Shown: positions 37,369-46,673, counted from the first letter of the stretch. The stretch: 64,000 bases of DNA from Trueperaceae bacterium (GCA_002707365.1 PAMQ01000004.1:119921-183920), one strand, 5' to 3'. Notes: generated from the sequence alone by a model not told the origin. Made by a program: numbers and translations.

Positions 37369-37986
37369 ATGGCGGATAATAATCTCGAAAAATACCTAAA
37401 GGGCATTGGTATTGAGGTGGATGACGAAGCCAAGATTCAGGAAGCCCCCGCGGTCCATGAGGAAGAGGTTCAAAACTTCAATACCGAGGTGGAACTCCTC
37501 GCCCAGGATCCTAACGCAGTCCGTATAGACACTGAAGGTGATTTTGCTGAGCGCTGTGAATCATTTCTAGTGAACCTGCTTCTCAATTTTGATCCGGCCT
37601 ACGCTGTCGAGCTCCATAGAACTGATCAGGATGAAATTGCTGTAGAAATTTTCGGGGGCGACCCAGGCAAAATTATTGGTCGTGGCGGGCGTACCCTAAG
37701 CGCCCTAGAATATGTTGCTAATGCTGTGCTCAATAGAGGTGACCAACAGGACGTTCGGGTCAATATTGACGTCGGGGGTTATAAGAGACGTCGAGATGAG
37801 CGTCTTCGTAATGCTGCACGCAAGGCTGCTGGACGAGTACGAGATACCGGACAACAATTCGCTTTAGAATTGATGACCGCTGCTGAGAGAAGGGTTGTAC
37901 ATATGGCATTGGCTGATGATGCTTCTGTCATCACCGAGTCTGAAGGTCAGGGGCGGGACCGTAGAATCGTAGTCAAGCCCGCTTGA
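37369..37986 (+). CDS. jag: KH/R3H RNA-binding protein Jag (KhpB)
   Basis: 205 residues: an N-terminal acidic region (1-45), a KH domain with PGKIIGRGGRTLSALEYV (GxxG loop in IIGRGG, about 103-110) and a C-terminal R3H domain (RKAAGRVRDT through the conserved ERRVVHMAL, about 150-205). Jag/KhpB binds RNA, partners KhpA in other phyla and influences cell elongation. The first Jag-N motif is weak here. It ends the rpmH-jag cluster. The ATG has a GGGGGAG ribosome site. Confidence 0.92.
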   Translation: MADNNLEKYLKGIGIEVDDEAKIQEAPAVHEEEVQNFNTEVELLAQDPNAVRIDTEGDFAERCESFLVNLLLNFDPAYAVELHRTDQDEIAVEIFGGDPGKIIGRGGRTLSALEYVANAVLNRGDQQDVRVNIDVGGYKRRRDERLRNAARKAAGRVRDTGQQFALELMTAAERRVVHMALADDASVITESEGQGRDRRIVVKPA

Positions 37987-38074
37987 TCAAACGAGTAATT
38001 CACTTCACGTTAAGTAGTTCGGCAAAAGGTTGCTTTGGCATAACGCGTGCCATGGCATTATCCGGAATCTAGTC

Positions 38075-38740
38075 GTGATAGATAAGGTAATTGTTTTTGA
38101 TGCCTACGGCACGTTATTTGACGTTGGTTCTGTGAATATGAGCCTGGCTCGACTTTTTCCTGATAAGTCTATAGCAATTAGCCAACTCTGGCGATTCAAG
38201 CAGTTGGAGTATACATGGCTCCGGGCACTAATGGACAACTATTGTAATTTTGAAAGCGTTACCTGCCAAGCTCTCGATTATGTGTTAGCTCACTTCGGTC
38301 TAGATCTTGAAGAAGCCGAGAGACAAGAGTTATCCACCGCTTACTTGCGATTAACCCCGCATCCTGAAGTGAGGGAATGTCTAGAAGCCTTGTCGCTTTG
38401 GCAGCGCTCGATTCTTTCAAATGGTACTTCTCAAATGCTTTGGTCCCTCGTTGAGTCAGCCAGTCTGACTTCTCAGTTTGATTCGATCATGAGTGCTGAC
38501 GCTGTTAAAACGTTTAAGCCTCATCCTCGAGTTTATCGGCTGGTAACCGAATATTTTAGCGTTGAAGCTAGCGAAGTTACTTATGTGACCTCAAATTCTT
38601 GGGATGCTGCTGGAGCGAAATCATTCGGGTTCTTTACCTGTTGGGTTAATCGCTTTGGTGATTCCGATGAAGAAATTGGGATATCGCCAGATTTGAAAGT
38701 TAGTAACCTGAGAGAGCTTGTCTCTGCTTTGGGCAGTTGA
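38075..38740 (+). CDS. Type II haloacid dehalogenase-like HAD hydrolase
   Basis: 221-residue HAD hydrolase of the L-2-haloacid dehalogenase type. Motif I is VIVFDAYGTLFDVGSV (Asp near residue 9 the nucleophile), motif II SILSNGTSQML, motif III FKPHPRVYRLV with the catalytic Lys, and the closing VTSNSWDAAGAKSFGF. The start is GTG at 38075; an upstream extension to 38030 exists but lacks coding character. The gene is immediately followed, with a one-base overlap (TGATG), by the queuosine-salvage gene at 38740, so a role in processing nucleotides or their products is possible. Without that context it would be called a dehalogenase-like phosphatase of unknown substrate. Confidence 0.85.
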   Translation: MIDKVIVFDAYGTLFDVGSVNMSLARLFPDKSIAISQLWRFKQLEYTWLRALMDNYCNFESVTCQALDYVLAHFGLDLEEAERQELSTAYLRLTPHPEVRECLEALSLWQRSILSNGTSQMLWSLVESASLTSQFDSIMSADAVKTFKPHPRVYRLVTEYFSVEASEVTYVTSNSWDAAGAKSFGFFTCWVNRFGDSDEEIGISPDLKVSNLRELVSALGS

Positions 38741-39702
38741 TGGGAAGTATTTTAGGTAGCGTAAGAGTTGCTTGTGCGGAAGTTGCCCAAGGTGCACGAT
38801 TCGTGAGAATAACTAGTGAACTTGATTCGTATGCTAAGGGACTTGGGTTGGTGAATTTGCCCAAGCCTTACTATGATTTACGGCATCACTACTATAGTTC
38901 TGATCCGGAGGCGTTGGCTGCATTTGTTATTACTCTTAACGCAATTAACTTTGGCTCTGGGTATTTCTCAAGTTTGATTTTACGTCCAGGCCTTTCAGGG
39001 TATTTCACCATAGCAATGGGTTTGAAAGAGCACTTTGAAAATGAGGGTCCCTTGTCTGCTTGTGATTTGAGTTCCCTAGATGCTGAGGCGCTCTCGAAGA
39101 TATTTAGACAGAATTTATGTAATCCAATCCGGAGTGAATTGTTAGCATTGTTTGCCCAGGCACTAAATGATCTTGGTTCCTACTTAAATTTTGCTCATCA
39201 AGGGCAGTTCCTGAAGTTAGTGGAGGCTGCTAATCATTCTGCAGAGAATCTGATTAAATTTCTTATTAAGATGCCGTTATACCGTGATGTGTTCTACCTG
39301 AGAGGTCTCGAGGTGCCATTTTACAAGCGTGCCCAGATTACAGTTTCTGACCTTGCGCTAGCCTTTAGTGGCCAAGGAGCAGGTGAATTCCATGATCTCG
39401 ACGAGCTAACAATTTTTGCTGATAATTTGGTTCCACACGTGTTGTGGGTAGATAAGGTCCTAGAATACGATGACGATTTAGTCAGCCGGATTGTGCAGGG
39501 ACGAGAGCTCAAATCAGGGTCGACGGAAGAGATTGAACTTCGGGCTGTAACTCTTCATGCGGTTGAGGAGATGACTGCAGTCCTCAAGAAAAATAGGATA
39601 TTCATTACAGCCCGAAATCTAGATATCTTCTTATGGAATCGGGGGCAGGCCGAGTACTACAAACACGTTCCTAGCCATCGAACCAGAACCACTTTTTATT
39701 AA
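38740..39702 (+). CDS. Queuosine salvage protein (Qng1/DUF2419-type N-glycosidase)
   Basis: A 320-residue protein of the Q_salvage family (DUF2419; human Qng1/C9orf64 is the reference), which cleaves queuosine-5'-phosphate to free queuine for tRNA transglycosylase. Conserved family stretches seen are INFGSGYFSSL, PFYKRAQITVSDLALAF, the acidic FHDLDELTIFADNLVPHVLW, LEYDDDLVSRI, GSTEEIELRAVTLHAVEEM, and the end motif NLDIFLWNRGQ. The ATG at 38740 overlaps the HAD stop; an in-frame TTG at 38737 is less likely. This implies that the bacterium salvages queuine or its nucleotides from its surroundings. Confidence 0.85.
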   Translation: MGSILGSVRVACAEVAQGARFVRITSELDSYAKGLGLVNLPKPYYDLRHHYYSSDPEALAAFVITLNAINFGSGYFSSLILRPGLSGYFTIAMGLKEHFENEGPLSACDLSSLDAEALSKIFRQNLCNPIRSELLALFAQALNDLGSYLNFAHQGQFLKLVEAANHSAENLIKFLIKMPLYRDVFYLRGLEVPFYKRAQITVSDLALAFSGQGAGEFHDLDELTIFADNLVPHVLWVDKVLEYDDDLVSRIVQGRELKSGSTEEIELRAVTLHAVEEMTAVLKKNRIFITARNLDIFLWNRGQAEYYKHVPSHRTRTTFY

Positions 39703-40638
39703 TTAGTTATTGTTTCGTTGTTTCCACTGCATCAATAAGTACCAACCCACGGCCATAAAGACTGTTATGGCTCCAATGACCTGCCAAGAATTGAATAATT
39801 TCTCATTGAGAATCAACCAACCTATAGCTAGTGTTACTACTAGTCGCCAGGGCATCAGGCTACTAACGGCTGGTGCTCCTATGCGAGCAATGGCAGTTAT
39901 GTTACTAATATTTGCTCCGATTGGAACCAATACTATGAATGCGAGAACCGCCAATATATCGATCGCGGGTAGTTGAAGCCATGCCCCCCAATCTTCTTTG
40001 AGAAGAAAGCTGGTGACGAGAGCAGGTGGGGTAAGCATACTTCCCTGAAAAACCAGCATTTGGCTGGGACGGAGATTGTTCTGGGCGCCTCGACGAATAA
40101 CCATCATATGAAGTGCAAATAAGACTCCTGTGCTGATTGCCAGACCAATACCGATACGGTCGTCAAGTCCCATGTTGAAATTAATGCTAGTTCGATTAAT
40201 GTCGCTAGAGAGCATTAGAATGGCGCCAACAAAGGTAGCCAGAATCGCCCGCTTAGTATAGGGCGGTACGGCTTCCCTAAGCAGCAGCCAATTTAAGCCG
40301 ACTACTATGAAAGGAGTCATGAGGACAAAAAGCTGTACGTTAATGGCTAGTGTGAAACGGGCAGCGAGGAGATTAGACGCAACGCGCAGCACGTGAAGCA
40401 CTCCTAGTGTCCAGAGTGTGGACGAGTTGAGAAAACTGAATCCATGGCGGGGGAGCATGAAAAATAGCATCGTCAATAAAAGTGGGGTACCTACGACTGT
40501 AAGGAATGACATGCTAGGTAGTCCCACCACATTCTGTAAGTATCGTGCTAATACTGGGGAGATTCCCCAGCAGGTGTGAGCTATAAGTGCGACCATTAGC
40601 CAAGAAATGCCAAGTCTAGGTGTAGTACTTTGTTTCAC
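39703..40638 (-). CDS. EamA/DMT-superfamily transporter
   Basis: About 311 residues (314 if the TTG at 40645-40647 is used) with about ten hydrophobic helices arranged as two five-helix EamA repeats: the first from LMVALIAHTCWGISP, the second from DRIGIGLAISTGVLFALHMM. No sharp substrate motif is visible; the family moves amino acids, nucleotide sugars and other metabolites. It is convergent with the queuosine-salvage gene; the stops abut without a gap. GTG 40638 (MKQSTTPRLG) is the preferred start. Confidence 0.85.
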   Translation of the reverse strand: MKQSTTPRLGISWLMVALIAHTCWGISPVLARYLQNVVGLPSMSFLTVVGTPLLLTMLFFMLPRHGFSFLNSSTLWTLGVLHVLRVASNLLAARFTLAINVQLFVLMTPFIVVGLNWLLLREAVPPYTKRAILATFVGAILMLSSDINRTSINFNMGLDDRIGIGLAISTGVLFALHMMVIRRGAQNNLRPSQMLVFQGSMLTPPALVTSFLLKEDWGAWLQLPAIDILAVLAFIVLVPIGANISNITAIARIGAPAVSSLMPWRLVVTLAIGWLILNEKLFNSWQVIGAITVFMAVGWYLLMQWKQRNNN

Positions 40639-40913
40639 GCAGCACAATTTCTGATTTGCAACAATACAATTTGCAAGGGCGCTTTATTCTCAGCCCACGG
40701 CCAAAAAGAATATGTTAGGAATTTGATCATCAGAACTCGATTTGGCCTTTCTGAGACATTTTATCGTAACGTTGGAATGTATGGGTATCGGAAAACAGAA
40801 AGTTTCCTCCCAACAAAATTATAATCTGGTCGTGTTCGCGGTGTTATACAAATTGCCAGCTGTCATATCCGCTGCGTAATTTCTTCCCTCTCCCATTAAA
40901 AGCCCATACGCAG

Positions 40914-40919
40914 TATTCT
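40914..40919 (+). promoter_or_regulatory. Leaderless-type -10 box for the second CoA-transferase gene
   Basis: TATTCT ends exactly 6 nt before the GTG at 40926, so the leaderless rule seems to apply to GTG starts too. Confidence 0.45.
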
Positions 40920-40925
40920 AGGGTT

Positions 40926-42122
40926 GTGGATTCTAACCAAGGCATTCCGTTGTCCTTGCCTTTAGAAGGTATTCGCGTCGTCGAAATGACAGAGGCGCTA
41001 GCTGGACCCTACTGCTGCATGATGCTGGGAGATTTAGGTGCTGATGTCATCAAGGTTGAACGAAAAAAGATTGGTGATCAGACAAGAACCTGGGGCCCTC
41101 CGTTTGTCGAAGGAGAAAGCGCGTATTTCCTGTCTGTAAATCGCAACAAGCGTAGCTTTGCGCTGGATATTAAAGACGAAGCTGATTTAAAAGTGCTTCA
41201 CCAATTGATTGAAACGGCTGACGTGTTTGTGACCAATAACCCACGAATGGCGTCTCTAAAAAGGGCCAATCTTGACCCTACTACTTTACGCAACCTTAAC
41301 TCCAGGTTAATTTATGTCGCAATTAGTGGGTATGGCCATAGTGGTCCTAAGGCAAACCGTGGAGGTTATGACGTTATCGCCCAGGGTGAGGCAGGTTTAA
41401 TGGCTCTTACTGGTGAAGCAGACGAAGGTCCTAAGCGGTTCCCCACTCCAATTGCTGATATTACGGCCGGGATTTACTCAGTTATGGGAGTCCTCACAGC
41501 TCTTTATGCAAGAGACAAGAGTAACGATGGTACTGGAAGAGGACAGTTTATTGACGTATCGCTCTTGGATGCCCAGATTACGTGGCTTGCGAATCTTGGG
41601 GCAAGCTATCTTATTGCAGGGAAGCGACCAGAAAAAATTGGTAATTTGCATCCCACCATTACGCCTTATCAACCGTTAAAAACTAGTGATCGGCCGATCA
41701 TGGTGGCGGTGGGTACCGAGCCACTATGGAGGCGTTTTTGTAAAGTACTCGACATAGAAACAAGCATTATGGAGGACCAACGTTTTGCAACAAACCCTTT
41801 AAGGAATAGTAACCGTAGTCAACTCATACCACTCCTTGAAGATATCCTAAAAACTCAGTGCGCTGATTACTGGATTGATGCATTCGTGGAGGAACAGATT
41901 CCAGCTGGGCCGATTAATTTGCCAGAGCATATTTTGAATGATCCGCACCCATTGGCTCGTGGCATGGTTGTCGAATTAGAACATCCGCTTGTAGGTCTTG
42001 TTAGGACTATTGGAAATCCAATTAACCTAAGTGAAACCCCACCAACTTACCGTCGCTATCCGCCGCTACTCGGGGAACATAACGAGGAGTTGATAGCTGA
42101 ACTGTTAAATCTACCTGGTTAA
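40926..42122 (+). CDS. CaiB/BaiF family III CoA-transferase (second copy)
   Basis: 398-residue CoA-transferase related to the protein at 7543-8733 over its whole length: it shares EALAGPYC, DLGADVIKVE, WGPPFVEGESAYFLS, FATNPLRNSNR and a TYRRYPPLLGEH end. The predicted nucleophile is Asp178 in PIADITAG. The two copies are far from identical, so they are old paralogues with probably different acyl substrates. GTG start with TATTCT 6 nt upstream. Neighbours (an EamA transporter and an MBL-fold protein) give no clear substrate. Confidence 0.92.
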   Translation: MDSNQGIPLSLPLEGIRVVEMTEALAGPYCCMMLGDLGADVIKVERKKIGDQTRTWGPPFVEGESAYFLSVNRNKRSFALDIKDEADLKVLHQLIETADVFVTNNPRMASLKRANLDPTTLRNLNSRLIYVAISGYGHSGPKANRGGYDVIAQGEAGLMALTGEADEGPKRFPTPIADITAGIYSVMGVLTALYARDKSNDGTGRGQFIDVSLLDAQITWLANLGASYLIAGKRPEKIGNLHPTITPYQPLKTSDRPIMVAVGTEPLWRRFCKVLDIETSIMEDQRFATNPLRNSNRSQLIPLLEDILKTQCADYWIDAFVEEQIPAGPINLPEHILNDPHPLARGMVVELEHPLVGLVRTIGNPINLSETPPTYRRYPPLLGEHNEELIAELLNLPG

Positions 42123-42234
42123 CCAATATCTTAGGTTAATTAATTCTTAAAATGACAGTTATTTGTAGTTAACTGATTTTGCTAGCGCTTATACTCGTGT
42201 CTCACCCTTAATTCTGAATATTTAGCTTTTATTC

Positions 42235-42909
42235 CTAGCAGTAATCCATGACCAATATCCTGGTCTCTGTAGGTAGATTGTCCTTAGTAAGGGTGACGTT
42301 TGATTCGAAGGCGAAGTCTATTTGTTCATTAGGAAAAAGCGCAAGGAATGAATCAATCCATAGGCTATTACGTGGTTTATATCTGAGTGTTCTGAAATGC
42401 ATTGGAATGACGATTCGAGGCGCCGTGTCGTTTATCACCCGTTTAAGGTCGTCAAGTTCTATGGTTGGATGACCTCCTGCCAGGGCAAGCAAAATATCTG
42501 TATTTTCAAAGAACTCTAATTGACTTTTTGATAGAGCATTGCCGACATCCCCTAAGTGACCAATATTTATCCCGTCTACATTGAGTCGATACATGGCATT
42601 CTGATCAGGATCGTGGTATCGATGATTTAGTGCTTCCATAGCTTCGATAGCTTCGAACCGTATCCCTAACTCCGTTCGCTCACGCCCATTCTGGGCAATT
42701 TCTAGGGCATTAATAATAGTGGGAGCTCCTGGTATTAGGTGTGCATTGCAATGAAAGGAGTCGGTGGCAGAAGAAATGACTACCAGGTCAGCGGGCTCTG
42801 TGAAACTTTTATAGCCAGAGGTGTCAGGGTCATAGGGGTCAGTAACAATTGTTTTGCCATCCGAAGATTCAATCCGAAAACTGGCGTGGCCATACCAAGT
42901 TAACTGCAT
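42235..42909 (-). CDS. MBL-fold hydrolase with altered metal motif
   Basis: 224-residue metallo-beta-lactamase-fold protein of the UPF0173/UlaG-like kind. The N-terminal LTWYGHASFRIESSDGKTIVTDPY and the late NIGHLGDVG, LALAGGHPT and IVIPMHFRT match the fold, giving the distal Asp and His ligands. The normal HxHxDH motif is replaced by VISSATDSFHCNAH, which retains only one of the usual His positions. Either it uses a different metal set or is not a classical hydrolase. The ATG has a GGGAGAA ribosome site. I do not know its substrate. Confidence 0.82.
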   Translation of the reverse strand: MQLTWYGHASFRIESSDGKTIVTDPYDPDTSGYKSFTEPADLVVISSATDSFHCNAHLIPGAPTIINALEIAQNGRERTELGIRFEAIEAMEALNHRYHDPDQNAMYRLNVDGINIGHLGDVGNALSKSQLEFFENTDILLALAGGHPTIELDDLKRVINDTAPRIVIPMHFRTLRYKPRNSLWIDSFLALFPNEQIDFAFESNVTLTKDNLPTETRILVMDYC

Positions 42910-43009
42910 TTTTCTCCCAATTCGTTTTGGACGTAGGCTGGCGAAATAAGTTCAAAGAACTTACTCGACCAAAACCTTGGTTGAATTATTTCCCGCCTAT
43001 CGTAGGGCT

Positions 43010-44584
43010 TCAGAGCTTCTTGTAGGCGGGAAGAGTCAAGAAAGGCTCGAATTTGTCCGTAAGCACTAGTTGATCCAGAGTCTTGACTGCTTCTGGGTAC
43101 TTTTGGACGCCCTTGGAAGTTAGTCGGGCGTACTCTTCATCACGTAAGCGCTTGTACATCTCCGTATTTACAGGACGACCGTCGTCTAATTTAGCTCCAT
43201 GGCGGATCCATTGCCAAAGCTGTGCCCTAGAAATTTCTGCTGTAGCTGCATCCTCCATCAGATTGTAAATTGCGGCAGCTCCGTTTCCAGAGAACCAGGC
43301 ATTCAGGTATTGTAGGCCCACATCGATGTTCATCCGTACACCGTCGTGAGTAACACTGCCTTCGAAATCTAGGTCTAGCAGGTCACTCCCACTAACGTTT
43401 AGGTCCTCACGCATGTTTCCTTTTTGGTTGGGCGAGGCTCCAAAGGTGGCGCCGAAGGCTTCCTCGGCTAGTGGCACGAGGTCAGGGTGAGCTACCCATG
43501 TTCCGTCGTATCCTTGATCAGCCTCTCGTTTCTTGTCTTCTCGGACTTTGGCCAGAGCTTTCTCATTGACCTCTGGATCACGGCGGCTTGGGATGAAGGC
43601 TGCCATTCCACCAATCGCGTGAGCACCCCGGCGGTGGCAGGTTTTGACCAGGAGTTCAGCATAGGCCCGCATAAATGGTACTCCCATGGTTACCTCAGCT
43701 CGGTCGGGCAACAACATATTTCCGCGTTGTGAGAATTTCTTGATTACACTAAAGATGTAATCCCAACGGCCTGCGTTGAGTCCGGCCATGTGATTGCGTA
43801 ACTCGTAGAGTATTTCATCCATCTCGAAGGCGGCAAGGATTGTCTCAATTAAAACTGTAGCTCGAATAGTCCCACGGGGAATCTCTAGAGCATCCTGAGT
43901 GAAATCGAAGACCTCGTTCCACAGTCGGGCTTCTAGGTGACTCTCTAGTTTGGGGAGGTAAAAATAAGGTCCACTGTCCCGGTCAAGTGCGGCCCGGGCG
44001 TTGTGGAACATGTGCAGCCCGAAGTCGAATAGGCTGGCTGAAACGGCATCGCCGTCAACAATGAGGTGTTTTTCTGGTAGGTGCCAACCGCGAGGTCGAA
44101 CAACTAAGGTGGCGATGGTATCACCAAGTTCATAGATTCGGTCGCGGTCGTGATCCTCTAGGCGTATTGTTCGTCGAACAGCATCACGGAGGTTAATTTG
44201 GCCTTCTACCACGTTAGACCAGGTGGGACTGGTAGCGTCCTCGAGGTCAGCCATAAATACCTTAGCACCTGAATTAAGAGCGTTTATCATCATTTTGCGA
44301 TCTACCGGGCCGGTTATTTCAGCTCGACGATCATCCAAATCTTTAGGTGCCGGGCCTACTTTCCAATCGCCTTCACGGATGTTGGCTGTGCTAGTTAGAA
44401 AATCAGGATTTTCGCCTGCGTCAATGCGGGTCTGTCTTTCTACCCGATGTTGCAGTAGCTCGGTCCGCCTTTGGTTGAATTCTCGGTGAAGGCTTGCAAC
44501 TAAGCTGAGAGCTTCAGGGGTAAGTATTTCCTCAAAACCCTTAATTGGGCCTTCGAGGCTTACTCCGTCAGGTAGATGCTTCAT
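43010..44584 (-). CDS. aceB: Malate synthase A
   Basis: Condenses glyoxylate and acetyl-CoA to malate. 524 residues, the length of isoform A. The TIM-barrel motifs seen are [41 protein letters not shown], the [20 protein letters not shown] segment with active-site Glu, [12 protein letters not shown], and [12 protein letters not shown] near the end. Isocitrate lyase is not in the window. The start ATG has AAGGGG 5 nt upstream. It is separated by about 200 nt from mobA on the same strand. Confidence 0.95.
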   Translation of the reverse strand: MKHLPDGVSLEGPIKGFEEILTPEALSLVASLHREFNQRRTELLQHRVERQTRIDAGENPDFLTSTANIREGDWKVGPAPKDLDDRRAEITGPVDRKMMINALNSGAKVFMADLEDATSPTWSNVVEGQINLRDAVRRTIRLEDHDRDRIYELGDTIATLVVRPRGWHLPEKHLIVDGDAVSASLFDFGLHMFHNARAALDRDSGPYFYLPKLESHLEARLWNEVFDFTQDALEIPRGTIRATVLIETILAAFEMDEILYELRNHMAGLNAGRWDYIFSVIKKFSQRGNMLLPDRAEVTMGVPFMRAYAELLVKTCHRRGAHAIGGMAAFIPSRRDPEVNEKALAKVREDKKREADQGYDGTWVAHPDLVPLAEEAFGATFGASPNQKGNMREDLNVSGSDLLDLDFEGSVTHDGVRMNIDVGLQYLNAWFSGNGAAAIYNLMEDAATAEISRAQLWQWIRHGAKLDDGRPVNTEMYKRLRDEEYARLTSKGVQKYPEAVKTLDQLVLTDKFEPFLTLPAYKKL

Positions 44585-44783
44585 GGTTCCCCTTTCGATT
44601 AGCCCAAAGTGTGGGCACTGTGTCTAGTGAATCTATCATGTCTCTTCTGAAGGATTGATAACTAAATACCAGATTGAGCTTTAGAGATTACTGGAGTGGT
44701 TGATTTGCTGCCAACAACTACCACATGGTTCTATCTATCATCAGCAAGCGCTAAAAGAACGTCAAGAAAAGCAGTAGAATCCT

Positions 44784-45344
44784 TCATAAGTCTTCTGGTT
44801 TATTAATGTTTTTAAACAATCCGCCCAAAGCAAACGGTTGCGACGCAACATAGGTTGTATTGAGGTCAGCCATTAGTGCGTGAAGAGAAAACTGGTTTGT
44901 GCGGAGCCTAGTTTCTATTATTGGTAGAGCTGTGCGGTGATATAGAGCTGCTAATGGCTCTAGCCTGCCATTATCATGTTTTATCACAACAGCTTGGCTA
45001 TCCCCCTTTGCGTTGTAAAGAAAACGCCAGTAGGTTGTGTTTAGATTGGGTAGATCACAAGCAGCAACAGCTACCCAGGAGTGGTTTGCATAGGTTAGGG
45101 CGCTATGTAGACCAGACATTGGGCTTCCTGTCTTGATGAGGTCGGGATATATGGGAACATTTACGGAAGATATTGGTTGATTCGCTATTACGAAGCGTTC
45201 GTGCGCTTCTGTCAGACTTTGGAGGACATGGCAAAGGAGGGTTTGGCCCTGGTAGTTAGCCATAGCTTTATTACTTCCGAAACGCTTTGAGCGGCCTCCT
45301 GCTAAGACTGCTCCGCTGAAAGGATCCTTGCTAACTTGTGCCAT
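44784..45344 (-). CDS. mobA: Molybdenum cofactor guanylyltransferase
   Basis: Attaches GMP to molybdopterin to form the bis-MGD cofactor for DMSO-reductase-family enzymes. 186 residues. The GTP-binding signature GAVLAGGRSKRFGSNKAM at residues 11-28 is clear, followed by SPMSGLHSAL and VAACDLPNLN with the Mg-binding Asp. A short C-terminus is usual. No other moa/mob gene or molybdoenzyme lies here. The start is leaderless-type. Confidence 0.9.
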   Translation of the reverse strand: MAQVSKDPFSGAVLAGGRSKRFGSNKAMANYQGQTLLCHVLQSLTEAHERFVIANQPISSVNVPIYPDLIKTGSPMSGLHSALTYANHSWVAVAACDLPNLNTTYWRFLYNAKGDSQAVVIKHDNGRLEPLAALYHRTALPIIETRLRTNQFSLHALMADLNTTYVASQPFALGGLFKNINKPEDL

Positions 45345-45350
45345 GTCATG

Positions 45351-45356
45351 ATTTTA
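45351..45356 (-). promoter_or_regulatory. Leaderless-type -10 box for mobA
   Basis: On the minus strand TAAAAT ends exactly 6 nt before the ATG at 45342-45344. Confidence 0.5.
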
Positions 45357-45402
45357 CTTTCTGCAGGGGCATAATAGTTGAGACCTTTACTTTGGAGGGT
45401 TC

Positions 45403-46113
45403 ATGCATATAGCGCACGGGTGGGTTCGTTACCTTGGGGTCGCATTGTGGGCCGCAGGACTTGCTGTGTTTTGGATAAGAATCCGGAGCTGGGAGGGGGG
45501 GATTGGCGCTCTTTTAGAGAGTTGGCTTTTAGCGGTGACGATTTCTCCATTAAGTGGTCTGTGGCTCTTTGTGATTTACCTTGTACGGCCAGTTCTATTT
45601 TTGCCGACAACTATTCTTACTGTTTGCTCTGGATACCTTTTTGGTCCATTTTGGGGATTCGTGTACTCTTTTATCGCTACACTTACTTCCGCTTCGTTAG
45701 CTTATTTTTTCCCGAAGTTGTTGTCGATACGTATAGTCCCTCCTAGTGTGGGGTTTTTCCAAGGTCTTCGGGAAGCGGCGTTTGAGACGGTGCTCTGTGC
45801 TCGGTTGGTCGCGGTTCCCGGTGATTTTGTGAACTACGCTTCTGGGATTTTGCGAGTGCCGTTTACTGCATTTTTTGTTGCTACTGCTATTGGGGGGCTA
45901 CCCAGCTTGTTAGTTGCTGTATTAGCTGGAGCCTCAATTGAAGGAGATTTTAGGTTTGGAGGATTCAGGTTAAACATTTGGTACATTTTGATTTCGTTAG
46001 TCCTGCTAGTAGGTAACCTCGTTGTTGCGAGGGAGATTCGAAGGCGCCAGAGGATCGGTTTGGGTAAGGGATGCGCAAAGCAAAAAAAAAGCGCTCAACC
46101 TGAGCGCGTATAA
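45403..46113 (+). CDS. VTT-domain (TVP38/TMEM64/DedA-like) membrane protein
   Basis: 236 residues with five to six hydrophobic segments. The VTT/SNARE-associated core is YLVRPVLFLPTTILTVCSGYLFGPFWGFVYS, with the family's F/YGPxxG turn, followed by the conserved GDFVNYASGILRVPFTAFF motif with Arg upstream (CARLVAVPGD). Such proteins are thought to scramble or flip lipids; no substrate is shown. The ATG has GGAGGG 5 nt upstream. The end of the gene has a run of nine A and a hairpin that encodes its last residues. Confidence 0.88.
   Translation: MHIAHGWVRYLGVALWAAGLAVFWIRIRSWEGGIGALLESWLLAVTISPLSGLWLFVIYLVRPVLFLPTTILTVCSGYLFGPFWGFVYSFIATLTSASLAYFFPKLLSIRIVPPSVGFFQGLREAAFETVLCARLVAVPGDFVNYASGILRVPFTAFFVATAIGGLPSLLVAVLAGASIEGDFRFGGFRLNIWYILISLVLLVGNLVVAREIRRRQRIGLGKGCAKQKKSAQPERV
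46082..46107 (-). terminator. Minus-strand intrinsic terminator inside the 3' end of the VTT gene
   Basis: GCGCTCA-acc-TGAGCGC at 46091-46107 is preceded on the plus strand by nine A (46082-46090). Read leftward it is a 7-bp GC-rich stem followed by nine T, a standard terminator. It would stop antisense transcripts coming from the dnaK side. Confidence 0.5.
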
Positions 46114-46673
46114 AGGGCATAATACCGCGTTATGCATTATTCGTCAAGGGTTTGCATCTTGATTGCGTTTAAGGGGGTAAAACCCTATCAAATGACCTCC
46201 TAAAGTAGTGTTTTAGGGTACTAAAGCTGGTTTTTCCAGCATTAATTAAGTCTATGCTTGCTTTGTTGATCTTATGTAACTTACTTTAATTCCCTAGATC
46301 TTCGGTTTTTTGGAGATGTTTGATTTGGTTGTTTAGCGGTTATCTTTGCACGCTAAAATTCTTGTGTAGTTCGTAAGCTTAGCCACCTAAGTTACTCAAT
46401 CGAGGTCGGGAATTACCTGGGTTAGTTAACGAAATGGGAGCGGATAACCCCATTGTTATTGATTGGCGCCCAAATTATTTTTCTACGCTACATAGGAAAC
46501 CATTTCGCAACTAGGGAATGACAAAGAAACTTGATAATGATAGACTCATATCTGTTGACACCGTGAACGCCTCTCGGTATAATTGCGTCCGGTGAGAACT
46601 CTGCGCCTTGTCCTAGCAGGTTTCCTGACGAGGCATGTTCGGTCCACCCCATTAACGGTTAAGGAGTTTACGG
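46114..46673 (+). other. Intergenic region upstream of dnaK
   Basis: 560 nt with no gene. It contains a consensus promoter at 46555-46583 and a small hairpin GCTGG/CCAGC at 46226-46240 without a T tail. No CIRCE element (TTAGCACTC-N9-GAGTGCTAA) is seen, so HrcA control is unlikely. Confidence 0.6.
46555..46583 (+). promoter_or_regulatory. Consensus sigma-70 promoter of the dnaK operon
   Basis: TTGACA (46555-46560) and TATAAT (46578-46583) are both perfect and separated by exactly 17 nt. The start should lie near 46590, giving an 84-nt leader before dnaK. Confidence 0.85.

Noticed and set aside
46114-46673. CIRCE/HrcA operator upstream of dnaK
   Set aside because: The TTAGCACTC inverted repeat is absent; the consensus sigma-70 promoter is enough to explain expression.
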